A DNA stretch of 64,000 bases, from the NCBI RefSeq assembly GCF_017876405.1, contig NZ_JAGINW010000001.1:10987203-11051202 (forward strand). The letters are read 5' to 3'. The stretch comes from Kibdelosporangium banguiense. Its GTDB lineage: Bacteria; Actinomycetota; Actinomycetes; Mycobacteriales; Pseudonocardiaceae. Below the pieces are notes generated by a model, which had not been told where the DNA came from, did not search any database, and worked only from the letters and a program-made list of their open reading frames with translations. The position numbers were made by a program, and so were the translations under genes. Below are positions 53,207 through 61,804 of the stretch, piece after piece (position 1 is the stretch's first letter; each line of letters starts with the position of its first letter).

Positions 53207-54421
53207 TCACAGTCTGAGCGCGGCCTCGACCCAGCAGCCGACTGTGAGCAGCGCGGCCTCTGCCTGTGCGGGGCCGATCAGCTGGATTCCGAGCGGGAGT
53301 CCGGCCTCGTCGCGTAGACCGGGCACGGTCACTGCGGGCAGCCCGAGCGCTTGCCACGGACGGCTGAGGATCGGATCTCCAGTGCTGTCGAGCCCGTGCG
53401 GCGCTGGGCCTGGGGCGGCTGGGCTCAACACGGCGTCGTAGGTCGCTAGCAGTTCCGTCACACGTGTGCCTGCCGCAGCCACCGTTTCCTGGGCAGCCAC
53501 GTAGTCGTGTTCCGGAGTTTCCGCCCCGGTCCGCAGCAACTCGGTCAGTTGTGGGCTCAGCTGCGGCGCGACGGCCAGTTCTGCGGCACGTTCCCGGGCG
53601 GCCTCGTAGGCCATCACCACGCGATGGGCCGCTGCAATGTCGGCAACGACCTCCTCAAGCGGGAAGTCCTCGACCACGGCGCCCGCGACGGCGAGCCGTT
53701 TCCGGGCTTCTTCCAGCGCTCCGGCCATTTCGGGACCGGCAGGTGTCGCGGTCAGCGCGAGTAGGCGTGGTGGGCGCTGCTGGGCCAACGCGGGATCCGG
53801 CTCACCGGTGAGCGCGGACCAAGCGAGCGCCAGGTCATCGACAGTCGCCGTGTACACGCCGTGACTGTCGAGGCTCGGGCTCAGGCCTACGACTCCGTCC
53901 ATCGGGAACCGGCCGTGGGTCATCACGAGCGACGCGACGCCGCAGAACGACGCCGGCCGTGTGACTGATCCCGCGGTCTGTGTTCCGAGCGCGAGGGGTA
54001 CCTGGCCGGAGGCGACGGCGGCGGCAGATCCGCTGGACGAGCCGCCTGGAGTGTGGCCGGGGGCAGCCGGGTTACGCGTTGGGCCGGGCGAGAAATAGGC
54101 GAATTCGGTGGTGACGGTCTTCCCGACCGGTACTGCCCCAGCGCGGCGCCACGCGGACACGATCGCGGCGTCTGCCTCTGCGGGCGCGGCGCCGGCGCGT
54201 AGTCGCGTTCCGCACTTCGACGGGATGCCGGCGACATCGATGATGTCCTTGACTCCCAACGGAACGCCGCCCAAAGGTCCCGCGGTGACCTCCGGCGTGG
54301 GAATGTCCACCACCCAGGCGCGCAATTCGGGTTCGGTCTCAGCGATCCTGGCCCACGAGCGTTCCAGCGCCGAGTTCCCGGAGACGAGTTCACGCAGCGA
54401 CCACGGCTGCCAAAAATTCAT
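53207..54421 (-). CDS. Amidase signature enzyme
   Basis: 404 residues from ATG 54421 (MNFWQPWSLRELVSGNSALE); ATG 54430 is possible. The Ser-cisSer-Lys triad is visible: Lys in GVPLGVKDIIDVAGIPSKCG, cis-Ser in PGGSSSGSAAAVASGQVPLA and the nucleophile in LGTQTAGSVTRPASFCGVAS. It hydrolyses amides, giving carboxylate and ammonia. The substrate cannot be named; similar AtzF/GatA-like amidases act on small amides. Divergent from the flavoenzyme at 54510, sharing an ~90-bp promoter region. Confidence 0.93.
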   Translation of the reverse strand: MNFWQPWSLRELVSGNSALERSWARIAETEPELRAWVVDIPTPEVTAGPLGGVPLGVKDIIDVAGIPSKCGTRLRAGAAPAEADAAIVSAWRRAGAVPVGKTVTTEFAYFSPGPTRNPAAPGHTPGGSSSGSAAAVASGQVPLALGTQTAGSVTRPASFCGVASLVMTHGRFPMDGVVGLSPSLDSHGVYTATVDDLALAWSALTGEPDPALAQQRPPRLLALTATPAGPEMAGALEEARKRLAVAGAVVEDFPLEEVVADIAAAHRVVMAYEAARERAAELAVAPQLSPQLTELLRTGAETPEHDYVAAQETVAAAGTRVTELLATYDAVLSPAAPGPAPHGLDSTGDPILSRPWQALGLPAVTVPGLRDEAGLPLGIQLIGPAQAEAALLTVGCWVEAALRL

Positions 54422-54509
54422 GGTTCCCATAGTCCATGCCGCTCCCGGATTCCGCGCCCTTGGCACGCTCCGTAACGTCGTAGGTATCCCGGACCCACGA
54501 GGAGCACGA

Positions 54510-55625
54510 ATGGTCACGTTCGACGATGTGCTGGCGGAGCTGGCCGAGCGGCGGGCGGAGTTCCGCGAGCAGCGCTATGTTCCGAAGGACTTCGTCACCC
54601 GGCTCAAGCAGACCGGGCTCTACCGGGCCACCGCACCCGCCAAGTTCGGCGGCGAGCCGCTGCCGCCGGCCGAGTTTCTCGAGAAGATCGAGCGGATCTC
54701 GATGGTCGACGGATCCACCGGCTGGGTGGCCAGTTTCGGCTCCGCGCTGATCTACCTCGCCGCGCTGCCGCTGGAGACCCAGGCGGCGCTGTACAAGGAC
54801 GGGCCGGACGTAGTGTTCGCGGGCGGGCTCTTTCCGGTCCAGGCAGTCGTTCCCACCGAGCGCGGGTTCGTGGTCAACGGCCGATGGAAGTACGCCAGCG
54901 GCTGTATGGGGGCCGACATGCTCGGCGTCGGCATCGCCGGTGACGAGTCGTCGGCGGGCAAGCCGCGGGTCGCCGTGCTGCGCCCGGATCAGGTCGAGAT
55001 CATCGACGACTGGGACGTCGTCGGCATGCGCGGTACCGGCTCATTCGATCTTGCGGTCCGGGATGTCGAGGTCCCCCGGGAGTGGACGTTCATCCGCGGC
55101 GGACAGCCCACAGTGGACGAACCGCTCTACCGTTATCCGACCATCGCGTACGCCTCACAGGTGCTCGCTGTCGTCGGAGCCGGTGTTGCGCGGGCCGCCT
55201 TGAACTATGCGGAGGAAGTGGGCGCGGAATACACCGGTGTGACCGGCGCCCCGAAGCTGGCTGACCGGCCTTACTACCGGACCGGGATCGCTGCCGCCGA
55301 GGCCGCGTTGCGTTCGGCAAGGGCTTGGTTCTACGAGCTCAGCCACGAAGTCTGGGCAACCGTCGTGGCGGGGAATCCTGCCACGGACAAGCAGAACGCG
55401 CACCTGCGGCTCGCCTCTGCCCATTTGGCAAGGACTGCGTCGGACGTCGTCGGACAGCTCGTCGAGATCTCCGGCGCCGCACCGATCGGCAACAATCATC
55501 CGTTGCAGCTGTTGTTCGGCGACGCCCTTGTCCCCAAACAGCACGCGTTCCTCGGCCCGGCGATGTTCGACGCGGCCGGCGCCGTGCTGATGGGACTTCC
55601 GCCTACCTCTCCTGGTTTCCGCTGA
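54510..55625 (+). CDS. Acyl-CoA-dehydrogenase-like flavin monooxygenase
   Basis: 371 residues. ATG 54510 has CGAGGAG upstream. The fold is that of acyl-CoA dehydrogenases of the HpaB/HsaA monooxygenase side: FVTRLKQTGLYRATAPAKFG, ISMVDGSTGWVASFGSALIY, FVVNGRWKYASGCMGADMLG, VVGMRGTGSFDLAVRDVEVP and the C-terminal helices with VGQLVEISGAAPIGNNHPLQ. No catalytic Glu typical of true dehydrogenases is obvious. Probably oxidises an aromatic or thioester substrate with reduced flavin. The partner reductase is not adjacent. Confidence 0.88.
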   Translation: MVTFDDVLAELAERRAEFREQRYVPKDFVTRLKQTGLYRATAPAKFGGEPLPPAEFLEKIERISMVDGSTGWVASFGSALIYLAALPLETQAALYKDGPDVVFAGGLFPVQAVVPTERGFVVNGRWKYASGCMGADMLGVGIAGDESSAGKPRVAVLRPDQVEIIDDWDVVGMRGTGSFDLAVRDVEVPREWTFIRGGQPTVDEPLYRYPTIAYASQVLAVVGAGVARAALNYAEEVGAEYTGVTGAPKLADRPYYRTGIAAAEAALRSARAWFYELSHEVWATVVAGNPATDKQNAHLRLASAHLARTASDVVGQLVEISGAAPIGNNHPLQLLFGDALVPKQHAFLGPAMFDAAGAVLMGLPPTSPGFR

Positions 55626-55678
55626 ACAACTGGAAGCGGTGACGGGTGTGACGCGATGCACCACACCCGCCGGTTGCT

Positions 55679-56599
55679 TCAGTCGCAGTGTTCAAAGGGA
55701 CTGGTGTAGGCGCTGCTGCCGACTGAGCCGCCCCACCGCACGCAGACGTTTGGTGCGGATTTGCGTACGGGGCCGGCGTAGTGGCCGTAGTTGCCTGAAT
55801 CAGTAGTTCTGACGCCGCCCTCTGGCTCGACGAATGCCGAGACTGCCGTTGGTGTGCCGAGGTTTGTGGATTTGAGCGTCACGACGCAGTTGGTGCTGTT
55901 GCTTGAGTTGTAGAGCAGGTAGACGGTGCCGCCTGTGAGTGCCGACGAGTCGATGACGCTGTAGCCGCTGCCGCAGACCTCCTCAGGTGTGTACGGGTTG
56001 CTGCCGCCGCTGCAGGCGTTGGTGCTGGTGATGGTCTTCTTCTGACCGAGCGAGACGGTGACGCCCTCGACCGTAGGGCTGCTGTCGATGGCGCCGCCTG
56101 AGGTGATCTGCTCGTAGTGCAGATGCGGCGGGTAGTCGCCGCCGGTTCCGCCGACTGTGCCGATCACGGTGCCCTGGCTCACCGTCAGCGACGACCCTGC
56201 GCTCCGCACCATGCTGGCGAGGTGCGCGTACCGGGTTTTGGTGCCGTCGCTGTGGGTGATGACCACGTAGTTTCCGTACGCCATGATGCCGATCTCGTCG
56301 GCCGCCGCGAGGGTCGAGTAGAACCGGGCGGTGCCGCCCGCCGTCGCGCGGACTGTCTCGCCGCTGATCGCGTCACTGCCGTAGCTCTGCCAGTCGATTG
56401 AGCCCGACGGGTTGTGGCCGGGCGTCCAGTTGTTGGCGTAGAAGGTCTTGCCGCAGTTGAACGGGCTCTTGTGCGCCGCCATGATGCCGACATCCTCGGT
56501 CTGCGCCTGTGAGGCGCCCGGGACGAAGGCGACCATGAGCACGGCGCCGAGGGCCGCGGACAACCCTCTCACGATCCAAGTCCTGCCTGGTGATGTCAT
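55679..56599 (-). CDS. Secreted M23 family metallopeptidase
   Basis: 306 residues. ATG 56599 follows GAGGTGGG. The signal peptide spans GLSAALGAVLMVAFVPGASQ. The LytM domain (~60-190) has the first ligand pair in TPGHNPSGSIDWQ (His, Asp), VITHSDGTKTRYAHLASMV and the HxH motif YPPHLHYEQ. The C-terminal part (~215-306) is a Cys-containing beta-rich domain (YTPEEVCGSGYSVIDSSALT to CVRWGGSVGSS), perhaps wall-binding. It cleaves peptidoglycan cross-links or proteins outside the cell. Confidence 0.92.
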   Translation of the reverse strand: MTSPGRTWIVRGLSAALGAVLMVAFVPGASQAQTEDVGIMAAHKSPFNCGKTFYANNWTPGHNPSGSIDWQSYGSDAISGETVRATAGGTARFYSTLAAADEIGIMAYGNYVVITHSDGTKTRYAHLASMVRSAGSSLTVSQGTVIGTVGGTGGDYPPHLHYEQITSGGAIDSSPTVEGVTVSLGQKKTITSTNACSGGSNPYTPEEVCGSGYSVIDSSALTGGTVYLLYNSSNSTNCVVTLKSTNLGTPTAVSAFVEPEGGVRTTDSGNYGHYAGPVRKSAPNVCVRWGGSVGSSAYTSPFEHCD

Positions 56600-56706
56600 C
56601 GCCCACCTCGCTTCTCCCGCCATCGATGACGGGCCCGTGATCGATCGTCGAAGCCGCGGACATGCTGACAACCCCACCTACAAGACACGTACAAACCGGA
56701 GGGCGT

Positions 56707-57681
56707 TCACTCCCCGGTGATCCGCTGGAGAGCCGTGAGGGTACGACGACCGCCGGGATCGGAGTCGACGCTGGCTGGAACGACGGCGATTTCGTCGATA
56801 CCTGCGGCGGCATAGGCGGCAAGCTGCGCTTTGATGCTCGCCGCATCACCGGTCAGGCCGATGGAGTGGATCAGCTCCTCGGGGATCGCGGCGAGCAGTT
56901 CGGCAGGGTGGGGACGGGTGCGGGCGAAGGTGACCAGGTCTTCGAAACCCGCCTCATTGAACATTTCGCCGTACCCCGGAGCGGCGAGATAGCCCACGAC
57001 GCCGCGGCGGAACTGTTCGATCGCGTCCGGCGCCGAGTCCACCGCGGCGATCACCCATGCGGTCACTTTCGGTGGTTCGCGGCCGGCTTCCGCTGCGTCG
57101 TGCCGCATCTGTTCGACGAGGGCCGCGGCGGAACGGGGCGTGATGAGGTTGAGGACCATCCGATCCCCGAATTGGGCCGCCGTTCGCACCGCGGCAGGAC
57201 CGAAGGCCGCGACAGCGATGGCGGACTTCGGTGGGTCGAGGCGCAGCCGATAGCCTTTTGTGCTGACGGCCTTTCCTTCGAAAACCGTCTTCTGCCCGCT
57301 GAGCAGTGATCGCACCGCCTGGACGGATTCCCGGAGCGCTCTGCCGGACCATTCGCGGCCATGCCAGTCACGGACCACAAGCGTGCTGGACGTTCCCAGG
57401 GCGACGTCAATGTCCTTTCCGGACAGATCAGCGACCGAGGCGACACCACGGGCGATGAGCATCGGGTCACGGACCGCGACCGGCAGTGGCCCGATGGTCA
57501 GGTGCAAGTTCGTCGTAGTTGTCGCAATCCTTGTGGCGAGGGCGAACGAGTCGTACGTCGCCATCTCCCCGATCCACAAGCGACGGTAGCCCGTCTCGTC
57601 TGCCAGGCGTGCGGTGAGCAGAGCTTCGGACGGCGGACGGTCCTGCCAGAAACCTAGCGACACAGCAAGGGACGGGTTCAT
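56707..57681 (-). CDS. LLM class F420-dependent oxidoreductase
   Basis: 324 residues, a bacterial luciferase-like TIM barrel. Starts MNPSLAVSLGFWQDRPPSEA, then GYRRLWIGEMATYDSFALAT, LHLTIGPLPVAVRDPMLIAR, DIDVALGTSSTLVVRDWHGR and AVAAFGPAAVRTAAQFGDRM. The last segments are typical of actinobacterial F420 enzymes. It overlaps the thiolase stop (ATGA), so both are made together, suggesting shared lipid, steroid or ketone metabolism. Confidence 0.92.
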   Translation of the reverse strand: MNPSLAVSLGFWQDRPPSEALLTARLADETGYRRLWIGEMATYDSFALATRIATTTTNLHLTIGPLPVAVRDPMLIARGVASVADLSGKDIDVALGTSSTLVVRDWHGREWSGRALRESVQAVRSLLSGQKTVFEGKAVSTKGYRLRLDPPKSAIAVAAFGPAAVRTAAQFGDRMVLNLITPRSAAALVEQMRHDAAEAGREPPKVTAWVIAAVDSAPDAIEQFRRGVVGYLAAPGYGEMFNEAGFEDLVTFARTRPHPAELLAAIPEELIHSIGLTGDAASIKAQLAAYAAAGIDEIAVVPASVDSDPGGRRTLTALQRITGE

Positions 57682-58868
57682 ACCACCCTCTCCAGAACGG
57701 TGGCGCTGCCCAGGCCGGCGGCGCCGCTGACCGCGATCACGCTATAACGTTCGCCGCGCCGCTCGAGTTCCCCGACACAGTTGGCCGCGAGGATCGCCCC
57801 GGTCGCTCCGAAAGCGTGCCCCATCGCGATGGTGCCGCCATTCGGATTGAAGCGGTCGCCCGTCACTTTGAGATCTCGCTGGAATTTCAGGCAACTCGCC
57901 GCGAACGCCTCGGCGACTTCGAATACCGCGACGTCATCCGGATGCAGGCCGGCCCGTTCAAGAGCGGTCAATACGGCCTGTTGAGCGGCAGTGAGCATGA
58001 TGACCGGGTTCCCCGCGACGCTGGCGGCGGACACGATCCGGGCCCGGGGCCGAAGGCCGTGTCGAGCACCGGCGGCCTCGCCGCCGATCAGCGTGATCGC
58101 TGCGGCGTCCACAATGGTCGGTGATGTGGCCACGGTGTGCACGTGCCGGATCTCGCCCACGTCCGGATGGTGACGCCGGACCAGATCGTCCTGGCCGTCG
58201 GCACCGAACTGGGCGAACAACGCCGGCAACTGGGCGACGGACTCCAGTGTCGTAGCCGGCCGGATCGCCTCGTCCGACGCGAAATCACCGATCCGGACGA
58301 CATCGCCGTCGAACCGTCCGGCCTGCCAGGCCTCCGCCGCCAGGCGCTGCGTACGGACTCCGTATGCATCGAGTTCGGGCCGGTCGAAGCCTTCAAGCGT
58401 CGCGATTAGGTCCGCGGCGATGCCCATGGCGACCGAGCCGGTACGTTCCACGACATCCGGGTCCTCGAACAGTGGGGCGTGGTCGGAGTACATCGGCGTG
58501 TGCGAGACCGACTCCACTCCCCCGGCGACGATCAGCTCGGCCATAGCGGCATTTGTGTACGCCGCAGCGGTGTTGATCGCATCGATCCCCGACGCGCAGA
58601 ACCGATTCAGCGTCATACCCGGTGTTGTTTCGCCCCATCCTGCCAGGATCGCCGCAGTCCGGGCGATGTTGCCGCCCTGTGCACCGGTCTGCGTCGCCGT
58701 GCCGATCAGGACGTCGTCCACCGCGTCGCCCGAAAGGCCGTGCCGCGCCGAGATCTCCGTCAACAGGGCGGTCAGCAGCTGCAATGGCGTGTGCTGGGCC
58801 AGCCCACCACCAGGCTTGGCCTTGCCACGCCCGGTACGGATCGCTTCATAGAGGTAGGCGCGTGTCAT
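57678..58868 (-). CDS. Thiolase-family protein (acetyl-CoA acetyltransferase-like)
   Basis: 396 residues. ATG 58868, six bases after AAGGG, is preferred to ATG 58874. The acylated nucleophile Cys is in TLNRFCASGIDAINTAAAYT (~90), and the His is in GGTIAMGHAFGATGAILAAN (normally GHPxGxTG). The third active-site residue, the proton-shuttling Cys of CxGGGxG, is Ser here (VIAVSGAAGLGSATVLE). Chain length and fold are normal. It condenses or cleaves acyl-CoA; the Cys-to-Ser change may bias it to one direction or a non-CoA role. Confidence 0.9.
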   Translation of the reverse strand: MTRAYLYEAIRTGRGKAKPGGGLAQHTPLQLLTALLTEISARHGLSGDAVDDVLIGTATQTGAQGGNIARTAAILAGWGETTPGMTLNRFCASGIDAINTAAAYTNAAMAELIVAGGVESVSHTPMYSDHAPLFEDPDVVERTGSVAMGIAADLIATLEGFDRPELDAYGVRTQRLAAEAWQAGRFDGDVVRIGDFASDEAIRPATTLESVAQLPALFAQFGADGQDDLVRRHHPDVGEIRHVHTVATSPTIVDAAAITLIGGEAAGARHGLRPRARIVSAASVAGNPVIMLTAAQQAVLTALERAGLHPDDVAVFEVAEAFAASCLKFQRDLKVTGDRFNPNGGTIAMGHAFGATGAILAANCVGELERRGERYSVIAVSGAAGLGSATVLERVV

Positions 58869-59142
58869 CGGCATCCCTTCCCAGGCGACCTACAAACTAT
58901 CATAGCGAAAGTCAGCTGGAAGGGCGGTTTCTCCGTCCGAACCATGGTGGCGATGCCTATCGCTTGGTAAGTACCGCAGGAATGTGATCGCGGTCTCGTC
59001 ACCATCCTTTCTGTAGCACGAGAAGAATGCGATTTCCAATCGCGCGGACGCCCTGACCGGATGGTGGAACGATTTGGATCAGCCGGTACCCCGAATGGAC
59101 AGTGACCGCCGGGTCATCCCCTCCTCGGAGTGAAAGGCAGTC
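58869..59142. other. Divergent promoter region, thiolase / methionine importer
   Basis: No gene. I looked for a SAM-type riboswitch before the importer and saw no S-box core. GTGAAAGG at ~59130 is the ribosome site of the importer's first gene. Confidence 0.5.
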
Positions 59143-60090
59143 ATGGCTGAGCAGAACACCTCCGGAGACGTCACCGCGCTCCCGGAGCGGCCGAAGCGCA
59201 ATCGCGGGCTTCCCGTTGGAATCGCGGTCGTTGTCGTCGTCGCCATCGCGGCAGTGATCGTGTTCACGACTCGCGGGTCGGACGACGCGGCAGCCGGCAG
59301 GACGACAGTGCGGATCGGCACGACCGAGGCAGGTGCGGCGTACTGGACGACCTTCCGCGATCTGGCCGCCCAGGAGAACATCGACCTGCAGGTGGTCAGC
59401 TTCAGTGACTACACCCAGGCCAACCCGGCCCTGTCGCAGAGCCGGATCGACCTGAACCTGTTCCAGCACTTGCTGTTCCTGGCCAACTACAACGTGGCCA
59501 ACAACGACACGCTGACGCCGATCGCGTCCACCTATGTCGTCCCGCTGTCGCTGTACTCGCGCAAGCACAGCGCTGTGGCCGAATTCCCGGCAGGCGGCAC
59601 GGTCGCCATCCCGAACGACCCGACCAACCAAGCGCGCGCTTTGTTGGTACTGCAGAAGGCGGGCCTGGTCACGCTCAAGGGCGGCGGCAACGTTCTCTCC
59701 ACCCCGGCAGAGATCGACAAGGGACGCTCCAAGGTGACCGTCACCCCGGTGGACGCGGCGCAGACCGTGGCCTCACTGCCCTCTGTGGACGGTTCGATCG
59801 TGAACAACAACTTCGCGCTCAACGGTGGTCTGGACCCGTCAAAGGCGTTGTTCGCTGACAATCCCGCGGATCCGGCGGCCGAGCCGTACATCAACGCGAT
59901 CGTCGCTAGGGCAGCCGACAAGGACAACCCCGTGTACGCCAAGGTCGCGCAGATCTACAAGGACCCACGAGTGGCCGAGAAGGTCCGTGCGGAGGCCAAG
60001 AACACCTCCGTGCTCGTGGACCGCAAGCCGGCCGATCTGACCGCGATCCTCACCCGGCTGTCCGGCACGATCCGCTCGACCCGGTCGTGA
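59143..60090 (+). CDS. metQ: MetQ/NlpA-type substrate-binding protein
   Basis: 315 residues. Unlike classical MetQ lipoproteins it has a basic N-terminus and an uncleaved-looking helix (GLPVGIAVVVVVAIAAVIVF) with no lipobox Cys. The binding domain follows NlpA order: VRIGTTEAGAAYWTTFRDLA, DLQVVSFSDYTQANPALSQS, DLNLFQHLLFLANYN, AIPNDPTNQARALLVLQKAG and SIVNNNFALNGGLDP. It captures methionine or a similar compound outside the membrane and passes it to the MetI/MetN pair downstream. Confidence 0.88.
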   Translation: MAEQNTSGDVTALPERPKRNRGLPVGIAVVVVVAIAAVIVFTTRGSDDAAAGRTTVRIGTTEAGAAYWTTFRDLAAQENIDLQVVSFSDYTQANPALSQSRIDLNLFQHLLFLANYNVANNDTLTPIASTYVVPLSLYSRKHSAVAEFPAGGTVAIPNDPTNQARALLVLQKAGLVTLKGGGNVLSTPAEIDKGRSKVTVTPVDAAQTVASLPSVDGSIVNNNFALNGGLDPSKALFADNPADPAAEPYINAIVARAADKDNPVYAKVAQIYKDPRVAEKVRAEAKNTSVLVDRKPADLTAILTRLSGTIRSTRS

Positions 60091-61097
60091 CCACGCTGAT
60101 CGAGTTCCGCGGCGTCGGCAAGACCTTTGGCGGTGTCACCGCGCTGGACGGCGTGGATCTCAGCATCGAGGCCGGCGAGATCTACGCCGTGATCGGCCAT
60201 TCCGGCGCCGGCAAGAGCACCCTGGTACGGCTGATGAACGCCTTGGAACGCGCCACGTCCGGGAACGTCCTGGTCGACGGGACCGACATCACCAACCTGC
60301 CGGAGCGGCGGCTACGGCAGGTGCGGCTGGGCATCGGCATGGTGTTCCAGCAGTTCAACCTGCTGCGCTCGCGTACGGTGTTCGGCAATGTCGCGTACCC
60401 CCTGAAAGTCGCCGGCTGGACCAAGGCCGACCGGGAGAAGCGGGTCACCGAACTACTGAACTTCGTCGGCATCACCGACCGCGCCTGGCACTACCCGGAT
60501 CAGCTCTCCGGCGGGCAGAAACAGCGCGTGGGCATCGCTCGCGCGCTGGCCACCAACCCGAAGATCCTGCTGGCCGACGAGTCCACCAGCGCGCTCGACC
60601 CGGAGACCACCGGCGAGGTCCTTCGCCTGCTGCAGCGCGTCAACCAGGAGTTCGGCGTGACGATTGTGGTGATCACCCACGAGATGGAGGTCGTCCGGGA
60701 GATCGCCGACCGCGTCGCCGTGCTGCAAGACGGGCGAGTCATCGAGCACGGTCCAGTGCGGGAGGTGTTCGCCGCACCACGGGAACAGACCACCAAACGA
60801 TTCGTCGAAACTGTGCTGCGTGCCCGGCCCGAACCCGGTGACCTGGAACGAATCCGGCAACGGCACCCTGGACGGCTGGTCACCGCGCGAATCAGCGACG
60901 ACCGGAGAATCGGCGCGGTGCTCTCGGAGGCACAGAGTCGTTACGACGTACGGTTCGAGGTGGTCCACGGCGGTGTCAAGGAACTGGGCAGCACCTCGTT
61001 CGGCAGCCTCACGCTGGAACTGGTCGGCGAGGACGCGTCGGTGGACAAGCTGATCGCCGACCTGCGCGCGGCCACGGACGTGGAGGAGCTGGCCTGA
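60087..61097 (+). CDS. metN: Methionine ABC transporter ATP-binding protein
   Basis: 336 residues. GTG 60087 overlaps metQ by four bases. Walker A is GHSGAGKST (~39-47), the Q loop GMVFQQFNLLRSRTVF, signature LSGGQKQRVGIARAL, Walker B ILLADESTSALDPETT, and the switch His in VVITHEMEVV. The C-terminal ~75 residues are the NIL regulatory domain (VRFEVVHGGVKELGSTSFGS), through which methionine inhibits transport in known MetN proteins. Confidence 0.95.
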   Translation: MTTLIEFRGVGKTFGGVTALDGVDLSIEAGEIYAVIGHSGAGKSTLVRLMNALERATSGNVLVDGTDITNLPERRLRQVRLGIGMVFQQFNLLRSRTVFGNVAYPLKVAGWTKADREKRVTELLNFVGITDRAWHYPDQLSGGQKQRVGIARALATNPKILLADESTSALDPETTGEVLRLLQRVNQEFGVTIVVITHEMEVVREIADRVAVLQDGRVIEHGPVREVFAAPREQTTKRFVETVLRARPEPGDLERIRQRHPGRLVTARISDDRRIGAVLSEAQSRYDVRFEVVHGGVKELGSTSFGSLTLELVGEDASVDKLIADLRAATDVEELA

Positions 61098-61759
61098 TGG
61101 GCACCAACTGGGAGACGTTGCGGCCGCTGCTGTTCGACGCCATCGGCCAGACACTGTGGATGGTGGCCGCGACCCTTGTGGTGGGCGGATTTCTGGGACT
61201 GCTGCTCGGCATCGCGCTCTACAGCACGCGGCCCGGCGGCATCCTGGCCAACCGGCCGGTGCACACTGTGCTGAACGTGGCGGTCAACATCGTCCGGCCG
61301 ATCCCGTTCATCATCTTCATCACAGCGATCGGACCGGTCACCATCGCCGTGGTCGGCACCCAGCTCGGCACCGGCGCGGCGACGTTCGCCCTGATCTCGG
61401 CGGCCACATTCGGCATCTCACGAATCGTGGAGCAGAACCTGGTCACCATCGACCCAGGCGTGATCGAAGCGGCCCGCGCGATGGGCGCGAGTCCACTCCG
61501 GATCATCACCACCCTGCTCGTACCCGAGGCACTCGGGCCGCTGATCCTGGGCTACACATTCGTTTTCGTCGCGGTCGTCGACATGTCCGCGGTCGCGGGC
61601 GCAATCGGCGGCGGCGGGCTGGGCGACTTCGCGATCGTCTACGGCTACCAGCGATTCAACTGGACAGTCACAGCAGTCGCAGTCGCGATCATCATCGTGC
61701 TGGTCCAGGTAGCGCAGTTCGCCGGCAACCGCCTGGCACAGCGCGTGATGCGCCGCTAA
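61097..61759 (+). CDS. metI: Methionine ABC transporter permease
   Basis: 220 residues, five to six membrane helices (QTLWMVAATLVVGGFLGLLL, PIPFIIFITAIGPVTIAVVG, LGYTFVFVAVVDMSAVAGAI). The EAA loop that docks MetN is EAARAMGASPLRIITTLLVP. ATG overlaps the metN stop (TGATG). Followed directly by a strong terminator. Confidence 0.95.
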   Translation: MGTNWETLRPLLFDAIGQTLWMVAATLVVGGFLGLLLGIALYSTRPGGILANRPVHTVLNVAVNIVRPIPFIIFITAIGPVTIAVVGTQLGTGAATFALISAATFGISRIVEQNLVTIDPGVIEAARAMGASPLRIITTLLVPEALGPLILGYTFVFVAVVDMSAVAGAIGGGGLGDFAIVYGYQRFNWTVTAVAVAIIIVLVQVAQFAGNRLAQRVMRR

Positions 61760-61761
61760 CC

Positions 61762-61801
61762 GACAAAGCCCTGCGCTTCGGTTAAGCGCAGGGCTTTTGT
61801 C
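61762..61801. terminator. Bidirectional terminator
   Basis: AAGCCCTGCGCTT and AAGCGCAGGGCTT form a stem with loop CGGTT, followed by TTTGT on the plus side and, on the minus side, AAA/TTT of the opposite arm. It lies between the convergent metI and sugar dehydrogenase genes and serves both. Confidence 0.92.
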
Positions 61802-61804
61802 AGG

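Noticed and set aside
58900..59142. Possible SAM riboswitch before the methionine importer
   Set aside because: No S-box core or conserved junction sequence could be traced; only an ordinary leader is visible.
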